From the NCBI GenBank assembly GCA_900199655.1, contig FZRE01000010.1, positions 1 through 64,000 of the forward strand: 64,000 nt of DNA. The letters are read 5' to 3'. Each line of letters starts with the position of its first letter. Within the stretch, counting starts at the first letter, position 1. Below the pieces are notes generated by a model. It was not told where the DNA came from, searched no databases, and saw nothing but the letters and a program-made list of their open reading frames with translations. Origin of the DNA: Prevotellaceae bacterium KH2P17 (lineage in GTDB: Bacteria > Bacteroidota > Bacteroidia > Bacteroidales > Bacteroidaceae). The position numbers and the translations under genes were made by a program. Shown one piece after another: positions 9,009-17,608 of this stretch.

Positions 9009-9568
9009 GGCTTGCCTGATTTGTAAAGGTTATCAATGTCTTCTTTGGGCGCATACACATAGTTCCCAATCTGACGGATGGGGATGGAGTACTTACGAAT
9101 ATGAAGATAAACAGTACTGTCGTTCACATGGTATTTCTCAGAGATTTCACCAATCGTATAACAATTCTCTGGCTCCATGTTGTAAAGCTTAGGCAAGGGT
9201 TTGAAGGTGTTGTCAAGTACATACTCTCTACCGCCAAACATATTTTCCAAGTCAGACTTTTTTATCCGGATAAGGCGTTTCCCCAAATTCACACATGGAA
9301 TTGTCCCTTTGCGGATGAGACGATAAATAGTGTCCTTGCTAACAGAAAACATGGCAACAGCCTCTTGAACGCTGATGTAATCTCTGGAATCTGGGATATT
9401 GGCAACCAACTCTTCAAGTTTCGCCAACTTTTCAATCTCTGCTTTTTTCTTCTTGCTTGCAATCTCACTACACTTCTTTGAGCAAAACCTAGACTCAACG
9501 GTTTTGGCATAAAACCATGCGCCACAGATTTCGCATTTTCTCTTGATTTCAAACTTTGCTCTTGCCAT
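9005..9568 (-). CDS. Zinc-finger protein with two helix-turn-helix domains
   Basis: This 187-residue protein starts at the ATG at 9568 (MARAKFEIKRKCEICG); the longer reading frame to 9721 encodes an AT-rich, implausible leader. The N-terminus has a CxxC...CSKKC zinc motif (CEICGAWFY, RFCSKKCSE). Two excisionase-type helix-turn-helix domains follow: ISVQEAVAMFSVSKDTIYRL with KRLIRIKKSDLENMF, and CYTIGEISEKYHVNDSTVYL with YVYAPKEDIDNLY. It precedes int with an ATGA overlap, so it is probably a regulator of integration and excision or a recombination directionality factor. Confidence 0.8.
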   Translation of the reverse strand: MARAKFEIKRKCEICGAWFYAKTVESRFCSKKCSEIASKKKKAEIEKLAKLEELVANIPDSRDYISVQEAVAMFSVSKDTIYRLIRKGTIPCVNLGKRLIRIKKSDLENMFGGREYVLDNTFKPLPKLYNMEPENCYTIGEISEKYHVNDSTVYLHIRKYSIPIRQIGNYVYAPKEDIDNLYKSGKP

Positions 9569-9728
9569 ACTCAAAATTAGATTAAAACAAGCCAAATTTC
9601 GCTCGTAGATTTTACATGTATATTTTTGTTGTGTGTCATTGCAAAATAAGTTTTGGTACAAATTCGTTGCAAATTTACGCCAAAAATCGCTATAAAACAA
9701 GAGAAATATCAGAATTAACAAAAATTAA

Positions 9729-9761
9729 AAATCCGTGCAACTGATTGAGTTACACGGATTT
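9729..9761 (-). terminator. dnaK terminator
   Basis: AAATCCGTG (9729-9737) pairs with CACGGATTT (9753-9761), and the inner bases AACT/AGTT also pair. On the minus strand the hairpin is followed by TTTTAATTTTTG. It lies 34 bases beyond the dnaK stop. Confidence 0.8.
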
Positions 9762-9794
9762 CTTTATGGTTTATTTATGGATGTTTAACTTCCA

Positions 9795-11705
9795 TCAATG
9801 GACCTCCTCGAAGTCTGCATCCTGGATGGTGTCGTCTTGTTTGGGTTGTTCTTGCTGGCCGGCATCGGCTCCGGGCTGGGAAGCACCGGGCTGCGGGCCT
9901 GCACCTCCCTGGTACATCTGGGCGCTGGCAGCCTGGACGGCCTGGTTAAGGGCGGCGGTGGCAGTGTCGATGGCGGCAACGTCGGCAGCCTTGTGGGCGT
10001 CCTTGAGCTGCTGGAGAGCCTGCTCGATGGCGGGTTTCTGGTCGGCCGGAATCTTGTCGGCATTGTCCTTCAGGAAGTTCTCGGTGGTGAAAATCATCGA
10101 GTCGGCCTGGTTCAGTTTGTCCACCTTCTCGCGTTCGGCCTTGTCGGCAGCGGCATTCTGTTCGGCCTCTGCCTTCATGCGATCTATCTCTTCCTTGCTC
10201 AGACCGCTGCTGGCTTCGATGCGGATAGCCTGCTCCTTACCCGTTGCCTTGTCCTTGGCGCTGACGTTGAGGATGCCGTTGGCATCGATGTCGAACGTCA
10301 CTTCAATCTGCGGAACGCCGCGGCGAGCCGGTGCGATGCCCTCGAGGTTGAACTGGCCGATGCTCTTGTTCTGCGCTGCCATTGGGCGTTCGCCCTGCAG
10401 CACGTGGATGGTAACGGCCGTCTGGTTATCCACCGCGGTAGAGAAAGTCTCGCTCTTTTTGCACGGGATGGTGGTGTTGGCGTCGATGAGCTTGGTCATC
10501 ACGCCGCCCATGGTCTCGATACCAAGGGTCAGTGGAGTAACGTCCAGCAGCACGATATCGCCCACTCCGTTCTCCTTGTTCAGGATGGCGCCCTGGATGG
10601 CAGCACCCACTGCAACCACCTCATCGGGGTTCACGCCCTTTGAGGGCTCCTTGCCGAAGTAGTTCTTCACCAGCGTCTGAACAGCCGGGATACGGCTCGA
10701 ACCGCCTACGAGGATTACTTCGTCAATGTCAGAAGTCTGCAGCTTGGCGTCGCGCATGGCGTTCTGGCAGGGCACCAGACAGGCCTGGATGAGCTCGTGG
10801 GCCAGCTGTTCGAACTGTGCACGGGTGAGTGTCTTCACCAGATGCTTGGGTACACCGCCCTCGGCGCTGATGTAGGGCAGGTTGATTTCGGTGGTAGAAG
10901 AGCTCGACAGCTCGATTTTGGCCTTCTCGGCAGCCTCCTTCAGGCGCTGCATGGCCATGGGATCCTTGGTCAGGTCGATGCCTTCGTCGGCCTTGAAGCC
11001 CTGTGCCAGCCAGTCGATGATAACCTGGTCGAAGTCATCACCGCCCAGGTGAGTGTCGCCGTTGGTGGAGAGCACCTCGAACACACCGCCTCCGAACTCC
11101 AGTATAGAGATATCGAACGTACCGCCGCCAAGGTCGAACACGGCAATCTTCATGTCCTTATTAGACTTGTCTACGCCATAGGCGAGGGCTGCGGCCGTAG
11201 GTTCGTTGACGATACGGCGCACGTTCAGTCCGGCAATGGCACCGGCCTCCTTGGTTGCCTGACGCTGAGAATCGGAGAAATAGGCCGGCACCGTGATGAC
11301 GGCATCCTTCACTTCCTGCCCCAGATAGTCCTCGGCAGTCTTCTTCATCTTCTGCAGTATCATGGCCGAAATTTCCTGCGGGGTGTATTTCTTGCCGTCT
11401 ATGTTGACGCGCGGATAGCCACCTTCGTTGTCGACCGTAAAGGGCACGCGTTCTGCTTCCTTGCGGCTCTGGTCGTAGGTTTCGCCCATGAAGCGCTTGA
11501 TGGAGTACACCGTGTTCTTTGGGTTGGTGATGGCCTGGCGTTTGGCCGGATCGCCAATCTTGCGTTCGCCGTCCTTTACGAAGCCCACTACCGACGGGGT
11601 GGTGCGCTTACCTTCACTGTTTGCGATGACTACAGGCTCGTTTCCCTCGAATACGGACACGCAGCTGTTAGTAGTACCTAAGTCTATTCCAATAATCTTT
11701 GCCAT
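9795..11705 (-). CDS. dnaK: Molecular chaperone DnaK (Hsp70)
   Basis: This 636-residue ATP-dependent chaperone works with DnaJ and GrpE in protein folding in the cytoplasm. The nucleotide-binding domain (about 1-380) shows [16 protein letters not shown] at residues 5-20 and the signature segments [14 protein letters not shown] and [13 protein letters not shown]. The linker and substrate-binding domain begin with [18 protein letters not shown] lid follows, with a Q/P-rich tail ending DADFEEVH. Length and motifs are normal. It is monocistronic, divergent from the M3 peptidase gene, and has its own terminator. dnaJ and grpE are not adjacent. Confidence 0.99.
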   Translation of the reverse strand: MAKIIGIDLGTTNSCVSVFEGNEPVVIANSEGKRTTPSVVGFVKDGERKIGDPAKRQAITNPKNTVYSIKRFMGETYDQSRKEAERVPFTVDNEGGYPRVNIDGKKYTPQEISAMILQKMKKTAEDYLGQEVKDAVITVPAYFSDSQRQATKEAGAIAGLNVRRIVNEPTAAALAYGVDKSNKDMKIAVFDLGGGTFDISILEFGGGVFEVLSTNGDTHLGGDDFDQVIIDWLAQGFKADEGIDLTKDPMAMQRLKEAAEKAKIELSSSSTTEINLPYISAEGGVPKHLVKTLTRAQFEQLAHELIQACLVPCQNAMRDAKLQTSDIDEVILVGGSSRIPAVQTLVKNYFGKEPSKGVNPDEVVAVGAAIQGAILNKENGVGDIVLLDVTPLTLGIETMGGVMTKLIDANTTIPCKKSETFSTAVDNQTAVTIHVLQGERPMAAQNKSIGQFNLEGIAPARRGVPQIEVTFDIDANGILNVSAKDKATGKEQAIRIEASSGLSKEEIDRMKAEAEQNAAADKAEREKVDKLNQADSMIFTTENFLKDNADKIPADQKPAIEQALQQLKDAHKAADVAAIDTATAALNQAVQAASAQMYQGGAGPQPGASQPGADAGQQEQPKQDDTIQDADFEEVH

Positions 11706-11963
11706 AATCTTGTATGTTGTTTTTATTATTATTCTATGCTTGTTCTGCCCACCACTTTGCGCGATAGGCTACAGGGCAACTAACAAAGGCCGTGCCAAAA
11801 GCGGCAGAATGTCAGAAGTTTCTGTCAAATTGCCAGATTGTCACAGCCTCCCTCCGCCTCATCGGGCTGTCTGCGCAGGTTCTCCCAGCCTGCCTGCAGA
11901 AGCCTCGCGGGCAGCTGCCTGCCACCCCCGCCGCAAGTGCCTGTACAAGGCGGTTGCGGCGGA

Positions 11964-12036
11964 GCTATGCTTCAAGGCGCTTGAATGTGCCCTTCAAGGG
12001 CCTTGGAGCTATCCTTCAAGAGGCTTGAAGCATAGC
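11964..12036. repeat. T22-A element copy 1 (three TTCAAG palindromes at 22-bp pitch)
   Basis: The palindromes are at 11971-11985, 11993-12007 and 12015-12029, exactly 22 bp apart. The 7-bp outer arms GCTATGC and GCATAGC are perfect complements, and pairing extends further outward (CGGA/TCCG). The element lies between two divergent genes. Confidence 0.9.
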
Positions 12037-12181
12037 TCCGTGAAACCGGCACCTGCCGAGGGCCCTGCCGATGGGGCTGCAGCGGCCGTGCTGCCAGTGG
12101 AGGAACGGAGGCCGAAAGCCCGCTCCGCAGCCCGCTGCCAGGAAGCCTCCGCGCAGGCGGAAGAATAAGTTGGGGCAATCA

Positions 12182-12212
12182 TTTGGGCGGAAGCGTTTTT
12201 TTCTTATCTTTG
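12182..12212 (+). promoter_or_regulatory. Bacteroidetes-type promoter of M3 peptidase gene
   Basis: A -33 TTTG (12182-12185) and a -7 TATCTTTG (12205-12212) are separated by 19 bases, an excellent match to the Bacteroides consensus. Confidence 0.75.
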
Positions 12213-12259
12213 TTACCTTATTATAATAGTCACTCAAGAACTGTTTAAACGGTACAGCA

Positions 12260-14419
12260 ATGATGAAAATCCATCTTAACAAACTCCTCCTCGCCACCGG
12301 TCTGGCCTGCTCGGTACTTGCAGCCGGAGCCGCAACGGGGACACCGCAACGTGAAAACAAAGTGGCCAACAACCCGCTTATGAAACCAAGTACATTACCC
12401 TTTGGCGCGCCCGACTTCAGCAGAATCAAGGGCGAGCACTACCTACCGGCACTCAAGGCCGCCATCGAGCAGCAACGGGGCGAGATTGCCGCTATCACAG
12501 ACAACAAGCAACGGCCAACCTTTGCCAACACCGTGCTGGCCTACGAGAAGAGCGGACGTACGCTCGACCGCGTGAGCAGCATCTTCTTCTGCGTGACGGA
12601 GGCCGACAAGACACCCGAAATAGAGAAGGCCGAGGCCGAGATTATACCCCTGCTGACCGACTTCGAGAACGAGATAAAGTTCAACGGAAAGCTCTTCGGC
12701 CGCATCAAATACGTGTACGACCACGAACGACAGGCGCTCCGGGGCGAGGACCTGCGCCTGCTTGACGAGGTGTACAAGAGCTTCGTGCGTGCCGGAGCAC
12801 TGCTGCCGCAGGACAAGATGGCCCGCATGCAGGACATCAACCGCCAGCTGGCCAAGCTGCAACAGGACTTCGGCAACACGCTCCCCAAGGCTGCGGGCGA
12901 GGTGGCCGTGTGGGTCGATGACGCCAAAGAGCTGGCCGGGCTCAGCGAGAGCGACCTGGCGCAGTGTCGCAAGGACGCCCAGAGCCGCGGCGGCAAGGCT
13001 GCTTACTGCATCGTCATCACCAACACAACGCAGCAGCCCATACTCTCCGGCCTCCGGAACCGCGGCCTGCGCGAGCGCGTTTACAACGCTTCCGTCCACC
13101 GCACCGACGGTACGGGCGCCTTCAACACCTTTCCGCAGGTTGTACAGATAGCCAAGCTGCGTGCCGAGAAGGCCGAGCTGATGGGCTACAAGAACTACGC
13201 AGCGTACTCGCTTGATAACGTAATGGCCAAGAATACGGACAACGTGTACGCTTTCCTGCGCCAGCTCATCAGCGCATACAAGCCCAAGGCCGATGCCGAA
13301 ACGGCCGCCATAGAGGCCTACGCGCGCCAAACAGAGGGCCCGGACTTCAAGCTGCAGCCCTACGACCGCCTCTATTACTCGGCCAGGATGAAGCGCGAGC
13401 AGTTCAACTTCAGCGAAGACGAGGTGAAGCCTTATTTCAACATCGACTCCGTTCTTGTAAACGGCGTGTTCTATGCAGCCCATCGGGTGTACGGACTCAC
13501 CTTCAGCGAGCGGCACGACCTGCCTACCTATCATCCCGACATGAAGGTTTTCGACGTGCTCGATGCCGACGGCCGGCAGCTCGCCCTGTTCTACTGCGAC
13601 TACTTCCGGCGTCCTACCAAGCGCGGCGGAGCGTGGATGAGCTCGTTCCAGAAGCAGAGCCGCCATCGCGGTCAGCTGCCTATTATATATAATGTGTGCA
13701 ACTTTGCCAAGGCTCCTGATGGCCAGCCAACGCTCCTGACGTGGGATGAAGCGCAGACGATGTTCCACGAATTCGGCCATGCTCTGCACGGTATGCTCTC
13801 CGACTGCAACTATAACACGCTCAGCGGAACGGCCGTTGCGCGCGATTTCGTTGAGCTCCCGTCGCAGTTCAACGAGTCGTTTGCCAGCATCCCCGAGGTG
13901 TTCAACCACTATGCCCGCCATTACAAGACCGGCGAAGCCATGCCCGAGGAGCTCAAGAGCAAGATGCTGGGCTCGCTGAACTTCCACTCCGCCTACGCCC
14001 TTGGCGAGAACCTGGCCGCCACTTGCGTTGACCTGGCCTGGCATTGCCTGTCTTCGTCGGAGATACCTGCGGCCGACAAGGCGCTCGACTTCGAGACCTC
14101 GGCGCTCAAGGCCGTCGGGCTGCTCGACAGCCAGATACCTCCGCGCTACTCCACGTCGTACTTCAACCACGTGTGGGGCGGCGGCTATGCGGCCGGCTAC
14201 TACAGTTACCTGTGGAGTGAGGTGCTGGCCGTAAACGTTGCCGGTTACTTTGCAGCCCACGGACCGCTGACACGCACGGTGGGAGATGCCTTCCGCGCCA
14301 AGGTGCTAAGCCGTGGCAACACGCGCGACCTGATGTCTGTCTTCTCCGATTTCACCGGCCTCAAGGCTCCCGATGCAGCCGCCCTGCTCAAGGCCCGGGG
14401 CTTTAAGCGCAGCTGCTGA
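12260..14419 (+). CDS. dcp: M3-family peptidyl-dipeptidase (Dcp-like), exported
   Basis: A 719-residue zinc metallopeptidase that removes dipeptides from peptide C-termini. The zinc site HEFGH is in TMFHEFGHALHGML (about residues 500-512), with the downstream glutamate in the conserved FVELPSQFNESF segment. A signal peptide is likely at residues 1-26 (KLLLATGLACSVLAAGA), so it probably acts in the periplasm. The length is typical of Dcp/oligopeptidase A. The start at 12260 has a good promoter 48 bases upstream. The gene stands alone and ends in two strong hairpins. Dcp rather than oligopeptidase A is inferred from the exported form. Confidence 0.93.
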   Translation: MMKIHLNKLLLATGLACSVLAAGAATGTPQRENKVANNPLMKPSTLPFGAPDFSRIKGEHYLPALKAAIEQQRGEIAAITDNKQRPTFANTVLAYEKSGRTLDRVSSIFFCVTEADKTPEIEKAEAEIIPLLTDFENEIKFNGKLFGRIKYVYDHERQALRGEDLRLLDEVYKSFVRAGALLPQDKMARMQDINRQLAKLQQDFGNTLPKAAGEVAVWVDDAKELAGLSESDLAQCRKDAQSRGGKAAYCIVITNTTQQPILSGLRNRGLRERVYNASVHRTDGTGAFNTFPQVVQIAKLRAEKAELMGYKNYAAYSLDNVMAKNTDNVYAFLRQLISAYKPKADAETAAIEAYARQTEGPDFKLQPYDRLYYSARMKREQFNFSEDEVKPYFNIDSVLVNGVFYAAHRVYGLTFSERHDLPTYHPDMKVFDVLDADGRQLALFYCDYFRRPTKRGGAWMSSFQKQSRHRGQLPIIYNVCNFAKAPDGQPTLLTWDEAQTMFHEFGHALHGMLSDCNYNTLSGTAVARDFVELPSQFNESFASIPEVFNHYARHYKTGEAMPEELKSKMLGSLNFHSAYALGENLAATCVDLAWHCLSSSEIPAADKALDFETSALKAVGLLDSQIPPRYSTSYFNHVWGGGYAAGYYSYLWSEVLAVNVAGYFAAHGPLTRTVGDAFRAKVLSRGNTRDLMSVFSDFTGLKAPDAAALLKARGFKRSC

Positions 14420-14420
14420 T

Positions 14421-14499
14421 AGCCGGCAGTGCCGTTTCCTGCCGGCTGTAACACAAACAATCCGGCCCTGCAAGCCAATGGTTGCAGGGCCGGATTGTT
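14421..14499 (+). terminator. Double-hairpin terminator between dcp and recA
   Basis: There are two hairpins: 14421-14447 (AGCCGGCA ... TGCCGGCT), and 14456-14499 with a perfect 18-bp stem (AACAATCCGGCCCTGCAA) and an 8-base loop, followed by CTTTT. The genes converge, so it may serve both. Confidence 0.85.
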
Positions 14500-14517
14500 C
14501 TTTTAGCTGTGCTTCGG

Positions 14518-15546
14518 TCAGTCTCTCTTGTCGGCTATGGCCTGCTTGATGAGGCCTTCCAGCTCCTCGCACAGTTCGGGATTGTCCTTTAACAGTGCCT
14601 TGGTAGCGTCGCGACCCTGTGCCAGCTTGGCGTTGTTGTAGCTGAACCAGCTGCCACTCTTCTTCACTATGCCGTACTCTACGCCCAAGTCAACTATCTC
14701 ACCTATCTTACTGATGCCCTCGCCGAAGAGTATCTCGAACTCTGCCCGGCGGAAGGGAGGAGCCACCTTGTTCTTAACAACCTTCACGCGGGTGATGTTT
14801 CCCAGCACGGCATCGCCGTCTTTGATGGCTGTACTCTTGCGTATGTCGAGGCGCACGGAGGCATAGAACTTCAGTGCATTGCCGCCCGTAGTGGTCTCGG
14901 GGTTACCGAACATCTGGCCAATCTTCTCGCGCAGCTGGTTAATGAATATGCAGGTGGTGTTTGTCTTGGCAATGGTGGCGGTGAGTTTGCGCAGTGCCTG
15001 GCTCATCAGTCGAGCCTGGAGGCCCACCTTGTTCTCACCCATGTCGCCCTCGATTTCGGCCTTCGGCGTGAGTGCAGCTACGGAGTCAATCACCAGTATG
15101 TCCACGGCGCTGGAGCGAATGAGCTCGTCCGCTATCTGCAGAGCTTGCTCGCCGTTGTCCGGCTGGGCAATCCAGAGGTTGTCGACGTCTACGCCCAGCT
15201 TGGCCGCATAGAAGCGGTCGAAGGCGTGCTCGGCGTCAATGAAGGCCGCGATGCCGCCCAGTTTCTGCGCCTCGGCTATGGCGTGGATGGCCAGAGTGGT
15301 TTTACCTGACGACTCGGGGCCGAAGATTTCGATGATTCTTCCGCGTGGGTAGCCGCCTACGCCGAGTGCAGCGTCCAGCCCGATGCTGCCCGTCGGGATT
15401 ACTTCTACGTTCTCTACCTTCTCGTCACCCATCCTCATGATGGCGCCTTTACCGAAGTCTTTCTCTATTTTAGACATGGCCGCTTGCAGTGCCTTGAGCT
15501 TTCCCTCCTGCATGTTTTCGGTCTGTTCGTCTTTTTCTTTTGCCAT
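14518..15546 (-). CDS. recA: Recombinase RecA
   Basis: A 342-residue DNA-strand-exchange ATPase, also co-protease for SOS repressors. Walker A is [14 protein letters not shown] near residue 75 and Walker B is [12 protein letters not shown]. Loop 2 reads [22 protein letters not shown] (here split: [22 protein letters not shown]), all canonical. The N-terminus is acidic and the C-terminal domain is normal. It lies 66 bases downstream of the carboxynorspermidine dehydrogenase on the same strand, so it is probably co-transcribed. No SOS box can be recognised. Confidence 0.99.
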   Translation of the reverse strand: MAKEKDEQTENMQEGKLKALQAAMSKIEKDFGKGAIMRMGDEKVENVEVIPTGSIGLDAALGVGGYPRGRIIEIFGPESSGKTTLAIHAIAEAQKLGGIAAFIDAEHAFDRFYAAKLGVDVDNLWIAQPDNGEQALQIADELIRSSAVDILVIDSVAALTPKAEIEGDMGENKVGLQARLMSQALRKLTATIAKTNTTCIFINQLREKIGQMFGNPETTTGGNALKFYASVRLDIRKSTAIKDGDAVLGNITRVKVVKNKVAPPFRRAEFEILFGEGISKIGEIVDLGVEYGIVKKSGSWFSYNNAKLAQGRDATKALLKDNPELCEELEGLIKQAIADKRD

Positions 15547-15612
15547 TTCAAATTGCTGTTATTGGTTATTTTCTTCTTGTTTATTGGTCGTTTGCAGTGC
15601 GTATGGTCATGA

Positions 15613-16851
15613 CTAAAGCTCCAGGTCGCCGTCGAACACCTCGTGCCAGGGCAGCCCCTGCTTGTTGAGTTGCTCCATGAACGGGTCCGGGTCAAAGTCT
15701 TCAACGTTCCAGACGCCCGGCTTTCGCCACAGTCCTTTTAAGAACATCATGGCTCCAATCATAGCCGGAACGCCCGTGGTGTAGCTCACTCCCTGCATGC
15801 CTGTTTCCTTGTAGGCCTCCTGGTGCTTGCAGTTGTTGTACACGTAGTAGGTGTGTTCCCTGCCGTCTTTTATGCCCCGGATGCGGCAACCGATAGAGGT
15901 TTCGCCCTCGTAGTTCTCGCCCAGGTCCTGCGGATTGGGCAACACGGCCTTGAGGAACTGCAGCGGAACGATGTTCACCTTCACCTTTCGGCCTGTTCCA
16001 TCGGCCAGCGGAGCCTCATACTCCACGTTGTCAATGCGCGACATGCCCAGGTCTTGGATGACGCGGAGATGCGTCAGGTACTCTTGACCGAACGTCATCC
16101 AGAAGCGGGCACGCCTGATGGTGGGGTAGTTCTTCACGAGCGACTCCAGTTCTTCATGGTGCATGAGGTACGAGTCGCGTGGTCCGATGTTGGGATAGGT
16201 AAGGTCCTTGTGCACTGCCAGCGGCTCCGTTTCTATCCATTTGCCGTCTTCGTAATAGAGACCTTTCTGGGTTATCTCCCTTATGTTTATCTCCGGATTG
16301 AAGTTAGTGGCAAAAGCCTTGTGGTGATTGCCGGCATTACAGTCGACAATGTCAAGGTAGTGAATCTCGTCAAAGTGATGTTTGGCTGCGTAGGCGGTAT
16401 AGATTCCGCTCACGCCTGGGTCGAACCCGCAGCCCAGAATGGCCGTAAGGCCGGCCTGTTCGAAGCGTTCCTTGTAGGCCCACTGCCAGCTGTATTCGAA
16501 GTGGGCTTCGTCCTTGGGCTCGTAGTTGGCCGTGTCCAGATAGTTGCATCCGCAGGCCAGGCAGGCTTCCATGATGGTAAGGTCCTGGTAGGGCAGGGCC
16601 AGATTGATGACCAGTTCGGGCTTGTAGCTCCCTAAGAGAGCCTTTAGCTGCTCCACGCTGTCGGCATCCACTTCGGCGGTCTGTATGCTGTAGTCGTAGC
16701 CCTTGGCATGGATGGCCTCCACCAGGCGGTCACATTTCTCCTTGTGATGGCTGGCTATCATGAACTGAGTGAATACATCGGCATTCTGAACTATCTTGAA
16801 TGCCGCTACCGTAGCTACGCCTCCGGCACCTATCATTAATACTTTGCTCAT
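15613..16851 (-). CDS. Carboxynorspermidine dehydrogenase (saccharopine dehydrogenase family)
   Basis: A 412-residue NADPH-dependent enzyme that joins aspartate semialdehyde and a diamine to make carboxy(nor)spermidine, a step of the alternative spermidine pathway common in gut Bacteroidetes. The N-terminal Rossmann fold shows MIGAGGVATVAAFKIVQ (residues 6-22). The family segments NLALPYQDLTIMEACLA, GCGFDPGVSGIYTAYA and DCNAGNHHKAFATNFNPEIN are present. The length is normal. It lies 42 bases downstream of a small conserved gene and upstream of recA. The partner carboxynorspermidine decarboxylase is not in the window. A lysine-pathway saccharopine enzyme is less likely given the residues. Confidence 0.85.
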   Translation of the reverse strand: MSKVLMIGAGGVATVAAFKIVQNADVFTQFMIASHHKEKCDRLVEAIHAKGYDYSIQTAEVDADSVEQLKALLGSYKPELVINLALPYQDLTIMEACLACGCNYLDTANYEPKDEAHFEYSWQWAYKERFEQAGLTAILGCGFDPGVSGIYTAYAAKHHFDEIHYLDIVDCNAGNHHKAFATNFNPEINIREITQKGLYYEDGKWIETEPLAVHKDLTYPNIGPRDSYLMHHEELESLVKNYPTIRRARFWMTFGQEYLTHLRVIQDLGMSRIDNVEYEAPLADGTGRKVKVNIVPLQFLKAVLPNPQDLGENYEGETSIGCRIRGIKDGREHTYYVYNNCKHQEAYKETGMQGVSYTTGVPAMIGAMMFLKGLWRKPGVWNVEDFDPDPFMEQLNKQGLPWHEVFDGDLEL

Positions 16852-16893
16852 TTCTCTTGAATTGTTATGTGTGGAAAAAGGTTGGTTGTTGTC

Positions 16894-17499
16894 TTACTGA
16901 TTGATTTCACCGGCGCTGATGCCCAGTGCGTTCAGGAGCGAATAGCCTAATATCTCCTGGCGGAAATTGCCGCCGGGCATGGGCTGCATGGCGAAGAGCG
17001 TGACGCGCTTCTCGTCGCTCACGTCGCGCAGGGCCGAGCGGATAAGGTCGTAGCTCTCGCCCTCCTCGGCGTTAGGAATTACCATGACGCGCTTCACCTC
17101 GTCGTGACCGAGCACCGTCTGCAGCATGTCGAGCATCATTTCTTCCTTGCTCACAAGCTCCTCTACGGCATAGGCGTTAACCGTGAACTCGCCCAGCCGG
17201 GCGTCTCTGAAGGCCTTGGCACTCAGCTCCCCGGCGTAGTCGGCGGGGCGGAAGTTCTCCATGCGCGTGCTTGCCTTGTCGTGTATGAGGGCCACCTGCG
17301 TGTGGTTGTCGCCCTGGCGGAGGCCTCCGTCCAGCGCCACGCACACGGCCCACTGGCTCAAGTCGGCCGGCCTGATGCGCCTGTTGAGCATCCGCTCGAA
17401 GTTTACTGTCAGGTTGAAAGCCACCCGGTCGATGTAGTCGGCATCGGCAATGATGATGTTTTCGCTCAGCAGAATGTTGCTCGTGTCTTGTGGGTTCAT
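16894..17499 (-). CDS. Conserved Bacteroidales protein of unknown function (DUF6621-like)
   Basis: A 201-residue soluble protein with no signal peptide or membrane segment. I recall a similar Bacteroidales-restricted family (DUF6621) but cannot confirm it. Visible features are an even alpha/beta pattern, an N-terminal segment SENIIIADADYIDRVAFNL and a hydrophobic strand KRVMVIPNAEEGESYDL. It heads a likely operon with carboxynorspermidine dehydrogenase and recA. The ATG follows a TATCTTTG promoter motif after only four bases, so the mRNA would be leaderless or nearly so. Confidence 0.75.
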   Translation of the reverse strand: MNPQDTSNILLSENIIIADADYIDRVAFNLTVNFERMLNRRIRPADLSQWAVCVALDGGLRQGDNHTQVALIHDKASTRMENFRPADYAGELSAKAFRDARLGEFTVNAYAVEELVSKEEMMLDMLQTVLGHDEVKRVMVIPNAEEGESYDLIRSALRDVSDEKRVTLFAMQPMPGGNFRQEILGYSLLNALGISAGEINQ

Positions 17500-17503
17500 A
17501 TTG

Positions 17504-17511
17504 CAAAGATA
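17504..17511 (-). promoter_or_regulatory. Promoter -7 motif immediately before the start codon
   Basis: The minus strand reads TATCTTTG, then CAAT, then ATG (17499). Transcription would begin at about the start codon. Confidence 0.6.
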
Positions 17512-17564
17512 CTAAAATAATTGATATTTCACTTTTGGGTACATGATATTTTTGAGAAAATTGT

Positions 17565-17572
17565 TATCTTTG
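17565..17572 (+). promoter_or_regulatory. Promoter -7 motif of nhaD
   Basis: TATCTTTG lies 36 bases upstream of the chosen nhaD start (17609). Confidence 0.6.
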
Positions 17573-17608
17573 CAGCCATGTGAAAAATATTATATCAATC
17601 TTAACAAC

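Larger units (their letters stand above)
1380..9728. mobile_element. Integrative mobilizable element without visible cargo (boundaries uncertain)
   Basis: Six genes on one strand (relaxase, toprim, DUF3987 ATPase, two DNA-binding proteins, integrase) form a complete mobilizable unit but have no conjugation (tra) genes, so it would depend on a helper. The base composition is AT-richer than the host genes from dnaK onward. The right limit must lie between the DNA-binding gene (9568) and the dnaK terminator (9729). The left limit is not resolved: it is in or beyond the carB fragment. Confidence 0.7.
11706..12259. other. Divergent intergenic region dnaK / M3 peptidase
   Basis: This 554-bp gap contains a triple-palindrome element (11964-12036) and the promoter of the M3 peptidase gene (12182-12212). 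The remainder is GC-rich with no gene I can support, and no clear dnaK promoter motif. Confidence 0.6.

Noticed and set aside
9568..9728. tRNA gene as integration target of the element
   Set aside because: No cloverleaf-like sequence is found on either side of the integrase end; only the dnaK terminator is there.
11964..12036. T22 elements as small CRISPR arrays (regular repeats at fixed pitch)
   Set aside because: The repeats are 12-15 bp palindromes with 7-10 bp linkers, only three units each, at many loci and without cas genes; the linkers are similar, not unique spacers.
12443..14260. A 605-codon open frame on the minus strand
   Set aside because: It is antisense to the M3 peptidase gene and results from GC-rich codon bias; the encoded sequence is low in complexity and matches no family I know.
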